Assembly: GCF_000008765.1 (NCBI RefSeq)
Contig: NC_003030.1
Span: forward strand, 3,876,881 to 3,940,880
Source of the DNA: Clostridium acetobutylicum ATCC 824
GTDB taxonomy: Bacteria; Bacillota; Clostridia; Clostridiales; Clostridiaceae
Length of the DNA: 64,000 bases
Direction of reading: 5' to 3'
Of this stretch, positions 35,147 through 44,548 are shown in pieces. The notes under the pieces were generated by a model that saw nothing but the letters and a program-made list of their open reading frames with translations, ran no database searches and had not been told where the DNA came from. Position numbers and translations under genes: made by a program. How positions within the stretch are numbered: the first letter of the stretch is position 1; every line of letters begins with the position of its first letter.

Positions 35147-38100
35147 TATTTTCTCCTTTCGTAAGCTCCGGCAATTTCATCTTATCAAAACTAGAGCCAC
35201 CTCTTAACACAAAGTAAGCATCTTGAATTGAAAGCTCAGGTTCTCTAGAACTGCTTGTACCTTTGATTAGAGGAGTATCATAAGCTCTTGAACCAATCAT
35301 TCCTGTAAATTTCAATTGTCTAATAGCTTTTGGTACTTCGTCAAAACTCTTCGCTATATATTCATGCGGAGCAAAAATCAACACATCTAAGCCTGCTTTG
35401 TAAACATTTTTCAAGGCTAAAACAAAATCACTGGCAGGAAGGTTTGTCTTTTGAATAAAATCTTGAAGATTGCTAATCACAAGAAGCATCGGCTCGCCAT
35501 TTTCATGCTTTTTTGCAAGCTTCACATAACCAACCATACCTGCAATGACATCTTTAGCATCATTTTTATCTGTAATGAGTGTGACATTTTCCGTTAAAGA
35601 GTGATGAGCAAGTACTTCCTCAAAACTTTCATTAAAATCAACCAACAAGACACCTGTCTTGATTTTAGCAATTTGTTTCAATAAAAGGGCTTGGAAAAGT
35701 AACATCTGATCATCATCCATTGGTGCAAACAAGAAATACGGCTGAGCACTTGGTACAATTCCAAGAATTTCTGTTGTTTGATAAGACATTCCCATTGGTA
35801 TCTTTTGTTCTCTTTGCCACTGCATAACCTCTGAATATTCCTCAAAAATCTCCAAGCTTAATTCTTCAGGTGTCATTGGAATCTTTTTAGGGCGTTTTCC
35901 GGTCCACGCTTTATCCATTTTAATCACATCATTTTCAATAGCTTCAAGAAGTTTAACATCATTCCCATCGTGAGTTGGCAAATAAAATTGAATTGCTGTT
36001 GGAATATCCAGCATCACTTGCCCACGTCCAACAATTTCTTCTTGAGTCACTCTCTCTCGTCCCATCACTGCAACCACTTCAGACTCATCATTTAGATAAA
36101 GCACCATCTTAGTTTTGATATTTGACATCATGCTCATGCGCACTGCGCCTACTCGTCCTACGGTCATGATAAGGTATAGTCCTAGGGCTGCCCCTTCACG
36201 CAATAGTTGAATGAGTAAATTATCAATATCTTCTTTCCTACGGTCTTGTTGCCCTAAGCCATCATAACTGTCTAATATAGTGATAATGATAGGAAGCTTT
36301 TCTTTTGTTTTTGCCTCATACTGAGAAAGGGATGCAACTCCTACTTTCTTAAACAAGCTCTTTCGATAGAATAATATAGAAGAAATTCGTTCCATCATTT
36401 TTTGAAGCTTTTCTACCTCTTCCAACATCACGATATCTGCTACATGCGGCAATTCCTTGAGTGGCAATAAGCCATTATTCCCAAAATCAATAAGATTGAA
36501 CTGAATCTGCTCAGGTGTATTTTGCCTTGCCAAATTCATGACAATTGTTTGAAGTACAGTTGATTTACCATAGCCCGGACTTGAAAAGATAGCCGTATGA
36601 CTAGAATCCGTAATATCAAAAGTATAGTTCTCTTGAGTCTGCTTGCTTGGAATATCAAGGAGACCCAATGGAATTTTTGTATTGAGTTCTGCTGTTTGAG
36701 TTACCTCTGGTGTTGGAATCTTACTTTCCAAATTAGGTAACCAAGGTTTAGCCGGAAGTGTTAAGTTTGATGCCTCAAACACACGATTGACTTCCGAAAT
36801 AACAGCTTCAAGTTGTGTAGGTAAGTCACTTGTGTCATGTCCTTGAACCACTTCCTCGCCTGGATCGTAAACCAGTTCCGTTTGACCAATACCGTTAATT
36901 TGATAAATACGCTCATCGACAGTTTCTACCGTAGTGTCATCTGGATCATAAGGAACTCCTGCATAACCACTTTGAAAAAGCTCATAGACCTCGTTTTCAC
37001 CAACCTTTATATATCCACGTCCCGGCTGCGTTATATGTGCTGCATCATGTGTTTTTAAAAGTTCATTAGAATCTTGCTCACTTGCCATCTTAAGAGCAAT
37101 TTTACTCGTTGAGTTGGCTTCTATTTGGTCATTGACAACGCCACTTGGCTTTTGAGTTGCTAAAATCAAATGTACTCCAAGAGAACGTCCGATACGTGCC
37201 ACAGAAGTCAACTCATCTAAGAACTCGGGAACATTTGATTTTAACTCCGCAAATTCATCAGAGACCAAAATCAAATGTGGAATCGGTTTTTCAGGATATT
37301 TCGTATCAGGTTTAGGATTTAAGCGGCTCTTATAAAGACTCATATAGCCGTTTATGTTATTCACTCCGAACTTAGCGAATTCTTTCATACGCTTATCCAT
37401 TTCAGCCTTGATACTTGCTAATGCTCTGGCAGTTCCTGCTCCATCCAAGTTTGTAATAGATCCCATGAAATGTGGGAGTTTATCCAAGGTATTAGCGATA
37501 CCTCCACCCTTCCAGTCAATGATGAGCATTCCAATATCTTCTGGAGAGAAGTTAATAGCAAGTCCGATTAGGTAAGTTGTTAAGAATTCAGACTTACCAG
37601 AACCTGTAGTACCACCCACCAAAGCATGTGGTCCATGAACCCTCTCATGCAAATCCCAATACATATATTCCGATTTTCCACGCCAACCAATAAGAGATTT
37701 AATTGACTTATTAGGCTCAGCGCTTGCCCAGCGCTCCTGGATATCCAATTCCTCAACCTTTTTAACTTCGTATTGGTCAAGCAAACTTAAACTTTCGGGA
37801 ATCGCATTTTTCTCTACTTCAACGTGCTCTAAATTAGTGAGCTTACGAAGGCTCTTTTCAAGTAATGGTACATCTCCGTATGGTTCGAAAGATTTGGCCA
37901 CATAGATTTTATTATCATTAATGATTTCGCCTGCACTTTGGTTTTTGTATTCTACAAGTGCAGTAACTGTTTCAGTAAGAAGTTTTTGATCTTCCTTACA
38001 CCAGATAACTGTCACTCCAAGCTCACTCATATCCTCTGCCAAAAATTCGTTAATACCATGACCTGATAGGTAAGAGTCGTCAAAAATCGTAAAAATATAA

Positions 38101-39635
38101 TGTGGTACAAATTTTGGTTTTTCTTTCCCTGCGTCTTTTAGTACTTGTTTACGCTTGTTCAAAATCTGATAGAAAGAATTTAAGAGAAGATCACGTGTAT
38201 GGGCATTATGAACAATACCACGCATATTCAATTCTTGAATTTTGAAATGAGGGAGAAGTCGCCATTGTATCCAATCTTTTCGATAACTTTTCTCTGGCAC
38301 AAGACTCAAGAAATTGACATCTCTATAAGAATGGAAGAAAGCCACTTGTAGTAATAAATTAGCAACTGCGGTTTTTAGTACAGGATAGGTTCCAACCAAT
38401 CCCAAAGTTTGCGTGCTCAAATTAAGAGTTATTGGTACTTCTCGTTGCGTCGAAAAGTGTTCAACAAGGTGCTTAACACGCAGTGACTTCTCATCATTAT
38501 CTCGATCATTAATATCCGAATCAACAGATAAATTAGATGCTTGATTTCCAGTGCCGAGCGTAACCACTAAGAAATCTTTGTCACTTGCCATCCTCTCATA
38601 AATTCGAGAATTGTAAGTTTCAATCATTTCAGCTAACTTTTCAGGTGAGGGATTTCTAAAATGCAATACTTCTGTTTCTTCATCATATTTATCAGAAATT
38701 TCAGCTACCGCCTTGATAAGGTATTGCTCGTAGTCTTCCTTTCGCTTTTGATCCTCAATCTTATGCTCCTTCTTCTCACTTATATACTGAGAAACTGTGA
38801 AAGTAGCCGTTATAACACTCATGGAGCCCATTCCTAACATCATGATAGGATTACGTCCAGAAAGAACACTTGTAACCCCCGTCGCAGCAAGCATACCAAG
38901 CGGCGGAACAATTGCTCTTAAAATTCCATTTTTACTTGGCTTTTGAGCTTCTCCGATTTTCTGAATCTTAAATTTATCAGAAGGAGGCTCTAAACGAAGC
39001 CGCGGACTACGTCTGTATTTAGGAAAATCCTTTGGAAATTCAACCGCGGGAAGCTGTCTTAAAAAGCTCTCCTGGTTAAAAACAACAGTTTCTGAAAATG
39101 TAGTTAATTTCCATTGTTCTTTACGCTTTTCAAGCAAAAAATCATGGGTTAATATTTGATCCCCTATTTGAACTCCTTTAACATAATGATGCCCCTTGAT
39201 TGGAGCATTGTTGAAATAAACAAATTCTTCATTGTCATCAATTATAAAGGTGTCCTCGTGAATGACCACTTGCGCATTTCCTTGGGTTTGTATACTTGCA
39301 ATTGTGTCTGATCCCAGAACAAAATAATCCTCTTTGTTAATTAAGAAAAACATTGTCTCAGCAGTTTGCGGAGAAACTACTAAGACTTCAAGTTCTCCCA
39401 CTTTAGAGTATCCTGTAGTAACGGTCGTACCATTGATAAACAGTGTACCACCAATCACACCAAAGAGTGACCCTTCATACCTAATAGACGGACGTTCCTC
39501 TGACAAACTAATGGTATGGAGCTTCTCTCCTAAAAGATAAATTACAAAGAAGAGCTGGCTCGCATCAAGTCTATTATCAATAAAGAAATTTTGTTCTTTT
39601 ATCTCTTCTCCGATTTCAAAACCTTTACTGCTCAT
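35139..39635 (-). CDS. essC: EssC, type VII secretion FtsK/SpoIIIE-family ATPase
   Basis: This 1498-residue motor has an N-terminal FHA-like region (about 80-190), two membrane helices (about 240-285) and three ATPase domains. The first Walker A is [12 protein letters not shown] (about residue 675) with LIIDWKGGG as a following motif; the second is SSPGYGKST (about 1018); the third is degenerate. It drives export of EsxA and the LXG toxin; its C-terminus normally selects substrates. It lies 9 bp behind essB. The DNA looks richer in G+C than neighbouring core genes. Confidence 0.95.
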
Positions 39636-39644
39636 AAGTACCTC

Positions 39645-40760
39645 CTATTTTCCAAGATTTTTTGTTAGCTCCTGAATTTTCTTATTGTACTCATCCAAAA
39701 GTTGTTGTTTCTTCGCACCATCCATTGTGGTATTAAGCTTGGTCGTCTCGTAAAGATTAGTATATGCTAATAATGTCAACTGAACATCACCTAAATTTTG
39801 TGCAAGGTTCAAGGCTTGTTTAAAATCTCCACGACCACTATAAACCCAGTAATTTAAGGTATTATCATCCGATTTGGTTGAAATATTATTTAATATAGCT
39901 TGTTTCTGCGTCGTTGTTAAATCTGATAAATTGACAGAACTTACAGCTAGTATATAACGTGCTGATTTTGGCAGTTTACTAGGAGAATAGTTTTGCAAAT
40001 CGGTCTGCGTTTTGTCATAGTTATTTGTCAAGAAATCAGTCTGCGCAGTAATAATTGCATTTTGCTTTTGACTGTTACTGTAATAATAGTAAGTAAACCA
40101 ACCTAAAACAAGTGCAAGAATAATCGCCAAAGTTCCAAAGTATTTAAAGAAACGATAGCGTCCCTTGGATACAAAAGCGATATTTCGATTGATTTTTTCT
40201 GTTTCTTTTTGTAACTCCTCATCAATAAATTCAGCTATTTCCTGGGTGCTCTCAAAACTATTAATGGTTTGACTGAACTTATCATTCATTGCCAGGGAGC
40301 CAGAAACAAGTGACTCAAATGGTACTTTAGAATTAAATATGTAAAAAATAAGGGCTTTATACGATTTTAAAAAGTCCACTGGAGTCATATCAAATGGGGC
40401 AAGAAGCTTATGCAAACCAAAATGAACAACAAATAGTGTTTCTCCCATCAATAGTATATTTTCTGGATGAAGAAAAGGAATTTTGAATTGATTTTCCAGA
40501 CCAGAAAGTGTAGCAAGTTTTTGTGCCAATTTTAATCTTTCAAGACGCGTCTTTGCAAGTCGAGTAGCAGATGCAAGACTTTTAGCAGCTTCAGGAACAG
40601 GGTAAGAAAGTACCCATGTCTCATTGTCTTCATTGACAATAACTTTGTCAGAAAGTTCTTTAAGTACGGCTTCCTTAAATTGCGTACTTTCTAAGCGTAC
40701 TTGAAAAAAATCTTTATTTCTTTCAAACTCAAGACTAGTTTTACTGTTAGATATTTTCAT
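39645..40760 (-). CDS. essB: EssB/YukC, type VII secretion pseudokinase membrane protein
   Basis: This 371-residue protein has an N-terminal pseudokinase-like cytoplasmic domain (including HPENILLMGETLFVVHFGLH, here the typical EssB NILL-x-G element), one membrane helix (about 208-230) and an extracellular helical domain. It is a core scaffold of the Ess complex, bridging EsxA recognition and EssC. It overlaps esaB by 14 bp. Confidence 0.9.
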   Translation of the reverse strand: MKISNSKTSLEFERNKDFFQVRLESTQFKEAVLKELSDKVIVNEDNETWVLSYPVPEAAKSLASATRLAKTRLERLKLAQKLATLSGLENQFKIPFLHPENILLMGETLFVVHFGLHKLLAPFDMTPVDFLKSYKALIFYIFNSKVPFESLVSGSLAMNDKFSQTINSFESTQEIAEFIDEELQKETEKINRNIAFVSKGRYRFFKYFGTLAIILALVLGWFTYYYYSNSQKQNAIITAQTDFLTNNYDKTQTDLQNYSPSKLPKSARYILAVSSVNLSDLTTTQKQAILNNISTKSDDNTLNYWVYSGRGDFKQALNLAQNLGDVQLTLLAYTNLYETTKLNTTMDGAKKQQLLDEYNKKIQELTKNLGK

Positions 40761-41019
40761 TCAAATTCTCCTGCCTTTCTTGTGTGGGAAGAATGCAAAA
40801 AACATCCCCACTCCCTATTGGCAATTCTTTTATCAAATCAGTATCATCAACTTTTATGTTTTTATCCTTCAATTTAAGCGTCCAATTTTGGGGCATTACT
40901 CCACCCTTAAGCACTTGATGCATGAGTTCTGTAAAACGCCCCATCGTTATTTCTGTGGGAATACAGAAATCCAACTGTTGCCCATTTAACTCAATACTTA
41001 TATCAATGCGTTCGCTCAT
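40747..41019 (-). CDS. esaB: EsaB/YukD, ubiquitin-like type VII secretion protein
   Basis: This 90-residue protein has the ubiquitin-like fold of EsaB/YukD (IDISIELNGQQLDFCIP, then LPIGSGDVFCILPT). It is a cytoplasmic regulator or core component of the Ess machine. It overlaps essA by 17 bp and essB by 14 bp, a compact translationally coupled block. Confidence 0.88.
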   Translation of the reverse strand: MSERIDISIELNGQQLDFCIPTEITMGRFTELMHQVLKGGVMPQNWTLKLKDKNIKVDDTDLIKELPIGSGDVFCILPTQERQENLNENI

Positions 41020-41491
41020 TTTTCTTTCTTAACCTCCTTTGGGCATTTTTTTGTCCTAAGAAAATCGCTAAAACAATCAAGGGAACAGCAGCTAGTAAAA
41101 TGACCCAATACCATATCATCGTTTTAGAATCACTTGTGCTCGTACTAGATGCAATGACTTGAGGCTTGTAATTGACAAAGAGTTGTTCTACAACCTTTTT
41201 TGTGTTTGCATTGTAGAGTGTATTTATTGCCTGCTTTGAGAAATCAAGTGTCTCTCTTTGTTTTGGAACATTATCATGAGCCTGCTCTTTTGCGAGCTTG
41301 TCAATTGTAGGTGTAAAAAGCTGGCTTCGTATTGAAAAGTCACTTGTTGTTCCAACGCCTCCATCTGAATTGGTAATCACATTAGGATTAAGCTGGAGGC
41401 TTCCATTATCAACTGCAAAACACTTAGGGCTGGCCAAAAATACTATCCCCAAAACCATACAGATGAATAGTAATAGTCCACTTTTTAACAA
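41003..41491 (-). CDS. essA: EssA, type VII secretion membrane protein
   Basis: The protein is about 162 residues with an N-terminal membrane or signal segment (LLKSGLLLFICMVLGIVFLA), an extracytoplasmic middle and a C-terminal membrane helix (about 130-150) ending in a basic tail, the EssA plan. I propose TTG at 41491 as start, just past the hairpin after esxA, with GGTGG upstream. An in-frame ATG-like start at 41566 would overlap esxA by 44 bp and place basic residues before the helix. The start is uncertain. Confidence 0.75.
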   Translation of the reverse strand: MLKSGLLLFICMVLGIVFLASPKCFAVDNGSLQLNPNVITNSDGGVGTTSDFSIRSQLFTPTIDKLAKEQAHDNVPKQRETLDFSKQAINTLYNANTKKVVEQLFVNYKPQVIASSTSTSDSKTMIWYWVILLAAVPLIVLAIFLGQKNAQRRLRKKNERTH

Positions 41492-41516
41492 AAGATGCCA
41501 CCAAAAGTAGCATCTT
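41492..41516 (-). terminator. Hairpin between esxA and essA (partial terminator)
   Basis: A 10-bp stem with one G-U pair (41492-41501 with 41507-41516) is followed on the minus strand by TTGTTAAAA. It lies 7 bp after the esxA stop and would let esxA be made in excess over the membrane components. Confidence 0.65.
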
Positions 41517-41522
41517 GCTTTA

Positions 41523-41813
41523 TTAGAAACCGAAGCTTTGAGCATCTTGTGCATCACGTTCAGCAACAGTATCTGCGTATTTGTTCAATTGTTGATTTAC
41601 GCTCTCAAGAAGGTTTTCAAACTGAACAACAGTTTGATGAAGTTGATTGTATTGTTCCAAATACGCTTGGAAGGCTTGTCCTTTCCATTCCTCAGCGATT
41701 GTGCTATTCATTGAATTTACTTTTTGAATTGCTTGATCGATTTCTTCTTTAGATTGAATATAAACCTGAGCTTGAGATTTTAACTCTTCAGGTGTTACAG
41801 ATATTTGAGCCAT
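41523..41813 (-). CDS. esxA: EsxA, WXG100 secreted protein
   Basis: EsxA is a 96-residue helical hairpin with Trp43-Lys-Gly45 at the turn (EEWKGQAF), the defining WXG100 motif, and the size of the family. It is secreted as a dimer by the Ess machine and is needed for function. AAGGAGGAG precedes the ATG. It is the first gene of the operon, driven by a consensus promoter. Confidence 0.95.
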   Translation of the reverse strand: MAQISVTPEELKSQAQVYIQSKEEIDQAIQKVNSMNSTIAEEWKGQAFQAYLEQYNQLHQTVVQFENLLESVNQQLNKYADTVAERDAQDAQSFGF

Positions 41814-41915
41814 AATAACTCCTCCTTATATATATCTTTGGTATTGTTTGCTACAGTTAAATACGAAATTTAATACCATTCGTATTCATTACCAAACTTT
41901 TCCCATTGCAGATTT

Positions 41916-41944
41916 ATTATATTACTCTCATCTTCGACTGTCAA
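41916..41944 (-). promoter_or_regulatory. Consensus promoter of the Ess operon
   Basis: Both hexamers (TTGACA and TATAAT) match the vegetative consensus exactly with a 17-bp spacer, so strong basal activity is expected unless repressed. Confidence 0.85.
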
Positions 41945-42126
41945 TGGTTTATTTCAAGGGTTTTCAACAGTTTACATCTTATTGATAATTATAACGAAAT
42001 AATTAATATTGTCTTTTTGTGTAAATCCCTAAAAGTTGCTTTACGTATTGTATTATATATAAATATATTAGGTAGAAATTCAGTTACCTTTTACATTTTA
42101 TATTGGGGCTTTTCACCACATAAAAA

Positions 42127-42155
42127 AATGCCAAAGCTCTAAAAGCTTTGGCATT
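42127..42155 (-). terminator. Terminator of tRNA-Thr
   Basis: Arms AATGCCAAAGCT and AGCTTTGGCATT (42127-42138 with 42144-42155) form a perfect 12-bp stem followed on the minus strand by TTTTT, directly behind the tRNA. Confidence 0.9.
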
Positions 42156-42163
42156 AACTCTCT

Positions 42164-42239
42164 TGGTGCTCCAGATAGGATTTGAACCTACGACCAACTG
42201 ATTACGAATCAGCTGCGCTACCAACTGCGCTACAGGAGC
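42164..42239 (-). tRNA. tRNA-Thr (anticodon CGT)
   Basis: A 76-nt cloverleaf is readable on the minus strand: acceptor GCTCCTG pairing with CTGGAGC (one T-G-type pair), D arm GCGC, anticodon loop TTCGTAA with anticodon CGT, T arm CCTAT with TTCAAAT loop, and an encoded CCA end. It decodes ACG. Its 3' end points at the type VII island. Confidence 0.95.
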
Positions 42240-42619
42240 ATACTTACGAAATATATTTTACTACATTAATCCCTTTTACACAACTTTTTATGAAAAAAAT
42301 TGAAGTTCTAACATTGTAATTTTTATTTCTGATGAAATGCTACTAAAACTTTTTATATTTTTTGAAAAAGTAAATTTATCCCACAATCGCTTTGAATACC
42401 TCCTAAAATCTTAATATTTAAAATCCTTTTTGATTTTGACTTTCTTTGACTTTCGTACTATCATATACTTGTAAGGTGAAGAGAAGAAAAACTTCAAACA
42501 TTCAGTATTTTCTAAAAATATTTTGATTCAATTCGCTTTGCACCTTTAATGTATACATTGAATAAAAAATTAAAATAAGCTAATAACTAAAAAATATTTA
42601 ATATTAGGAGGTTTTAATT
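42240..42619. promoter_or_regulatory. hsp18 upstream region
   Basis: This 380-bp region carries promoters for the tRNA (minus) and hsp18 (plus). The clear signal is a CtsR-type box at 42435-42451. No CIRCE element and no coding frame were seen. Confidence 0.5.
42435..42451 (-). promoter_or_regulatory. CtsR-type heat-shock operator
   Basis: Read on plus, TTTGACTTTCTTTGACT; the minus strand gives AGTCAAA-GAA-AGTCAAA, matching the CtsR consensus RGTCAAA-NAN-RGTCAAA exactly. It overlaps a TTGACT that could be the hsp18 -35 box. Confidence 0.75.
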
Positions 42620-43075
42620 ATGTTTGGAATGGTTCCTTTTAGAAGAAATAATAATGGTTTAATGAGAAGAGAGGATTTTTTCGATAAGATGTTTGATAAC
42701 TTTTTCTCAGATGACTTTTTCCCTACTACTACATTCAATGGAAATGCAGGCTTCAAAGTAGATATAAAAGAAGATGATGATAAATATACAGTTGCAGCAG
42801 ATTTACCTGGTGTTAAAAAAGATAACATTGAGCTTCAATACGAAAACAACTATTTAACTATAAATGCAAAAAGAGATGACATTGTTGAGACTAAAGATGA
42901 TAACAATAATTTTGTAAGACGTGAAAGAAGTTATGGAGAACTTAGACGAAGCTTTTATGTAGATAATATTGATGACTCAAAAATTGATGCATCTTTTCTT
43001 GATGGAGTTCTTAGAATAACTTTACCTAAGAAGGTTAAGGGAAAAGATAATGGAAGAAGAATTGATATCCACTAA
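42620..43075 (+). CDS. hsp18: Hsp18, small heat-shock protein (Hsp20 family)
   Basis: This 151-residue chaperone has a short N-terminal arm and an alpha-crystallin domain (about 45-140): FKVDIKEDDDKYTVAADLPG, LQYENNYLTINAKRD and the signature LDGVLRITLPKK. It holds unfolding proteins in an ATP-independent way. TAGGAGG precedes the ATG. It is a single-gene unit. The CtsR-type box upstream indicates heat-shock derepression. It corresponds to the well-known C. acetobutylicum hsp18. Confidence 0.95.
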   Translation: MFGMVPFRRNNNGLMRREDFFDKMFDNFFSDDFFPTTTFNGNAGFKVDIKEDDDKYTVAADLPGVKKDNIELQYENNYLTINAKRDDIVETKDDNNNFVRRERSYGELRRSFYVDNIDDSKIDASFLDGVLRITLPKKVKGKDNGRRIDIH

Positions 43076-43116
43076 GTAAAAAAGTTATACACTGTTGATA
43101 ACTTTCTTCCCCCTAC

Positions 43117-43193
43117 TTATCCACAGTAGTATGATTTTTATATTAACAATGTTAATAACTATAAAATATAAAAAACAACTTGTGTTATCCACA
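43117..43193. other. Pair of perfect DnaA boxes downstream of dnaB
   Basis: TTATCCACA occurs at 43117-43125 and 43185-43193, both on plus, 68 bp apart. A weaker match, TTATACACT, lies at 43085-43093. The second box sits in the loop of the hsp18/dnaB terminator. Confidence 0.65.
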
Positions 43194-43203
43194 AGTTGTT
43201 TTT
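43171..43203. terminator. Bidirectional terminator between hsp18 and dnaB
   Basis: A perfect 14-bp stem (43171-43184 with 43190-43203) with A/T runs on both ends can stop both convergent transcripts. Confidence 0.9.
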
Positions 43204-43205
43204 TA

Positions 43206-44534
43206 TTATTCTTGATGAATTACATCTAACCTACCAAACTTACTGTACTGACCAAGCCAAGCAAGATTAACAGTTCCTGTAGGACCATTTCTCTGTTTTG
43301 CTATTATGCATTCTGCAACATTCTTTTGTTCAGTTTCCTTATTGTAATATTCATCTCTATAAAGGAACATAACAAGATCGGCATCCTGCTCTATAGAACC
43401 AGATTCTCTTAAGTCCGAAAGCATAGGTCTGTGATCATTTCTTTGCTCAGGAGCACGCGATAACTGTGAAAGAGCAATAACTGGACACCCTATCTCCTTT
43501 GCAAGTGCCTTTATAGATCTTGATATCTCAGATACCTCTTGCTGTCTGCTTTCTCCATTTCCACTCATAAGCTGCAAGTAGTCAATTACTATAAGATCTA
43601 TACCATGCTCTATTTTTAATCTTCTGCATTTAGACCTCATTTCCATTACGCTAACTCCAGCAGTATCATCAATAAAAATCTTGGCATCTGCAAGCGGTCC
43701 TGATGCTCTAGCAATATTATCCCAATCTTCATCTTCAAGATTTCCTGTTCTAAGCTTTAACATATCAACATTAGCTTCTGAGCATAGTAACTTGTATGCA
43801 AGCTGCTCCTTTGACATTTCTAGAGAAAATATTACTACGCTCTTGCCTGCCCTTAATGCTGCATACTCTGCTATATTAAGAGCAAATGTAGTTTTTCCCA
43901 TTGAAGGTCTTGCTGCAATAAGAACCATATCTCCCTTTTGAAATCCTGATGTTTTATCATCTAATTCAGGAAAACCAGACGGAATCCCTGTTATTTCCCC
44001 TTTGTTGTTATAAAGTTTCTCTATCTGTTCAAAACCACGCTCAAGTACAACATTCATTGCTTCAAAATCACTTGTAACTTTATTTTCTGCTATATCAAAT
44101 ATTCTTTTTTCCGCACTGTCTAGTACCTTCTCTACATCATCCTGCTTAGAATAACTTTCTTCAATTATATCCGTTGAAGATTTTATAAGTTTTCTTAACA
44201 CTGCCTTATCTTTAACTATTTTTATATAAGATTGAATGTTTGCAGTAGATGCTATGGAATCCCTGATTTGAGTTACGTATGTTATTCCACCTGAAGCTTC
44301 AAGCTTATCCGTAGATTTTAAATGCTCTAAAAGTGTTATCAAGTCTACTGGTATATCCTTTTGGAAAAGTTCTAACATAGCATTAAAAATAATTTGATGA
44401 TTCTGGCGATAAAAATCCTCTCCTCTTAGGGATTCAGCTGCTTGTGCTATACAGTTTTTATCGCTTATCATGGAACCTAAAACACTCTGTTCTGCCTCCA
44501 GGTTTTGAGGCATAGCTCTTAAGGGTGCCTCCAT
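43206..44534 (-). CDS. dnaB: Replicative DNA helicase DnaB
   Basis: This 442-residue hexameric helicase has an N-terminal primase-interacting domain (about 8-110: QNLEAEQSVLGSMI) and a RecA-type motor with Walker A ARPSMGKTTFAL (about 208-219), Walker B LIVIDYLQLM and arginine-containing late motifs (AKQRNGPTG). It unwinds DNA at the fork. TAGGAGG precedes the ATG. It is the last gene of the block that includes lonC and rplI. The Bacillus equivalent is named dnaC. Confidence 0.96.
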   Translation of the reverse strand: MEAPLRAMPQNLEAEQSVLGSMISDKNCIAQAAESLRGEDFYRQNHQIIFNAMLELFQKDIPVDLITLLEHLKSTDKLEASGGITYVTQIRDSIASTANIQSYIKIVKDKAVLRKLIKSSTDIIEESYSKQDDVEKVLDSAEKRIFDIAENKVTSDFEAMNVVLERGFEQIEKLYNNKGEITGIPSGFPELDDKTSGFQKGDMVLIAARPSMGKTTFALNIAEYAALRAGKSVVIFSLEMSKEQLAYKLLCSEANVDMLKLRTGNLEDEDWDNIARASGPLADAKIFIDDTAGVSVMEMRSKCRRLKIEHGIDLIVIDYLQLMSGNGESRQQEVSEISRSIKALAKEIGCPVIALSQLSRAPEQRNDHRPMLSDLRESGSIEQDADLVMFLYRDEYYNKETEQKNVAECIIAKQRNGPTGTVNLAWLGQYSKFGRLDVIHQE

Positions 44535-44548
44535 CTTTTACATTCCTC

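Larger units (their letters stand above)
41814..42163. promoter_or_regulatory. esxA promoter region and leader
   Basis: On the minus strand a perfect consensus promoter, TTGACA (41939-41944), 17 bp, TATAAT (41916-41921), lies about 100 bp before esxA. The leader carries an 8-bp inverted repeat AATACGAA/TTCGTATT (41860-41867 and 41879-41886) that may be an operator. The tRNA terminator (42127-42155) lies further upstream. No gene is seen. Confidence 0.75.

Noticed and set aside
22112..41813. Phage or integrative element with integrase
   Set aside because: No integrase, terminase, capsid or relaxase gene is present; YueB similarity alone reflects type VII secretion.
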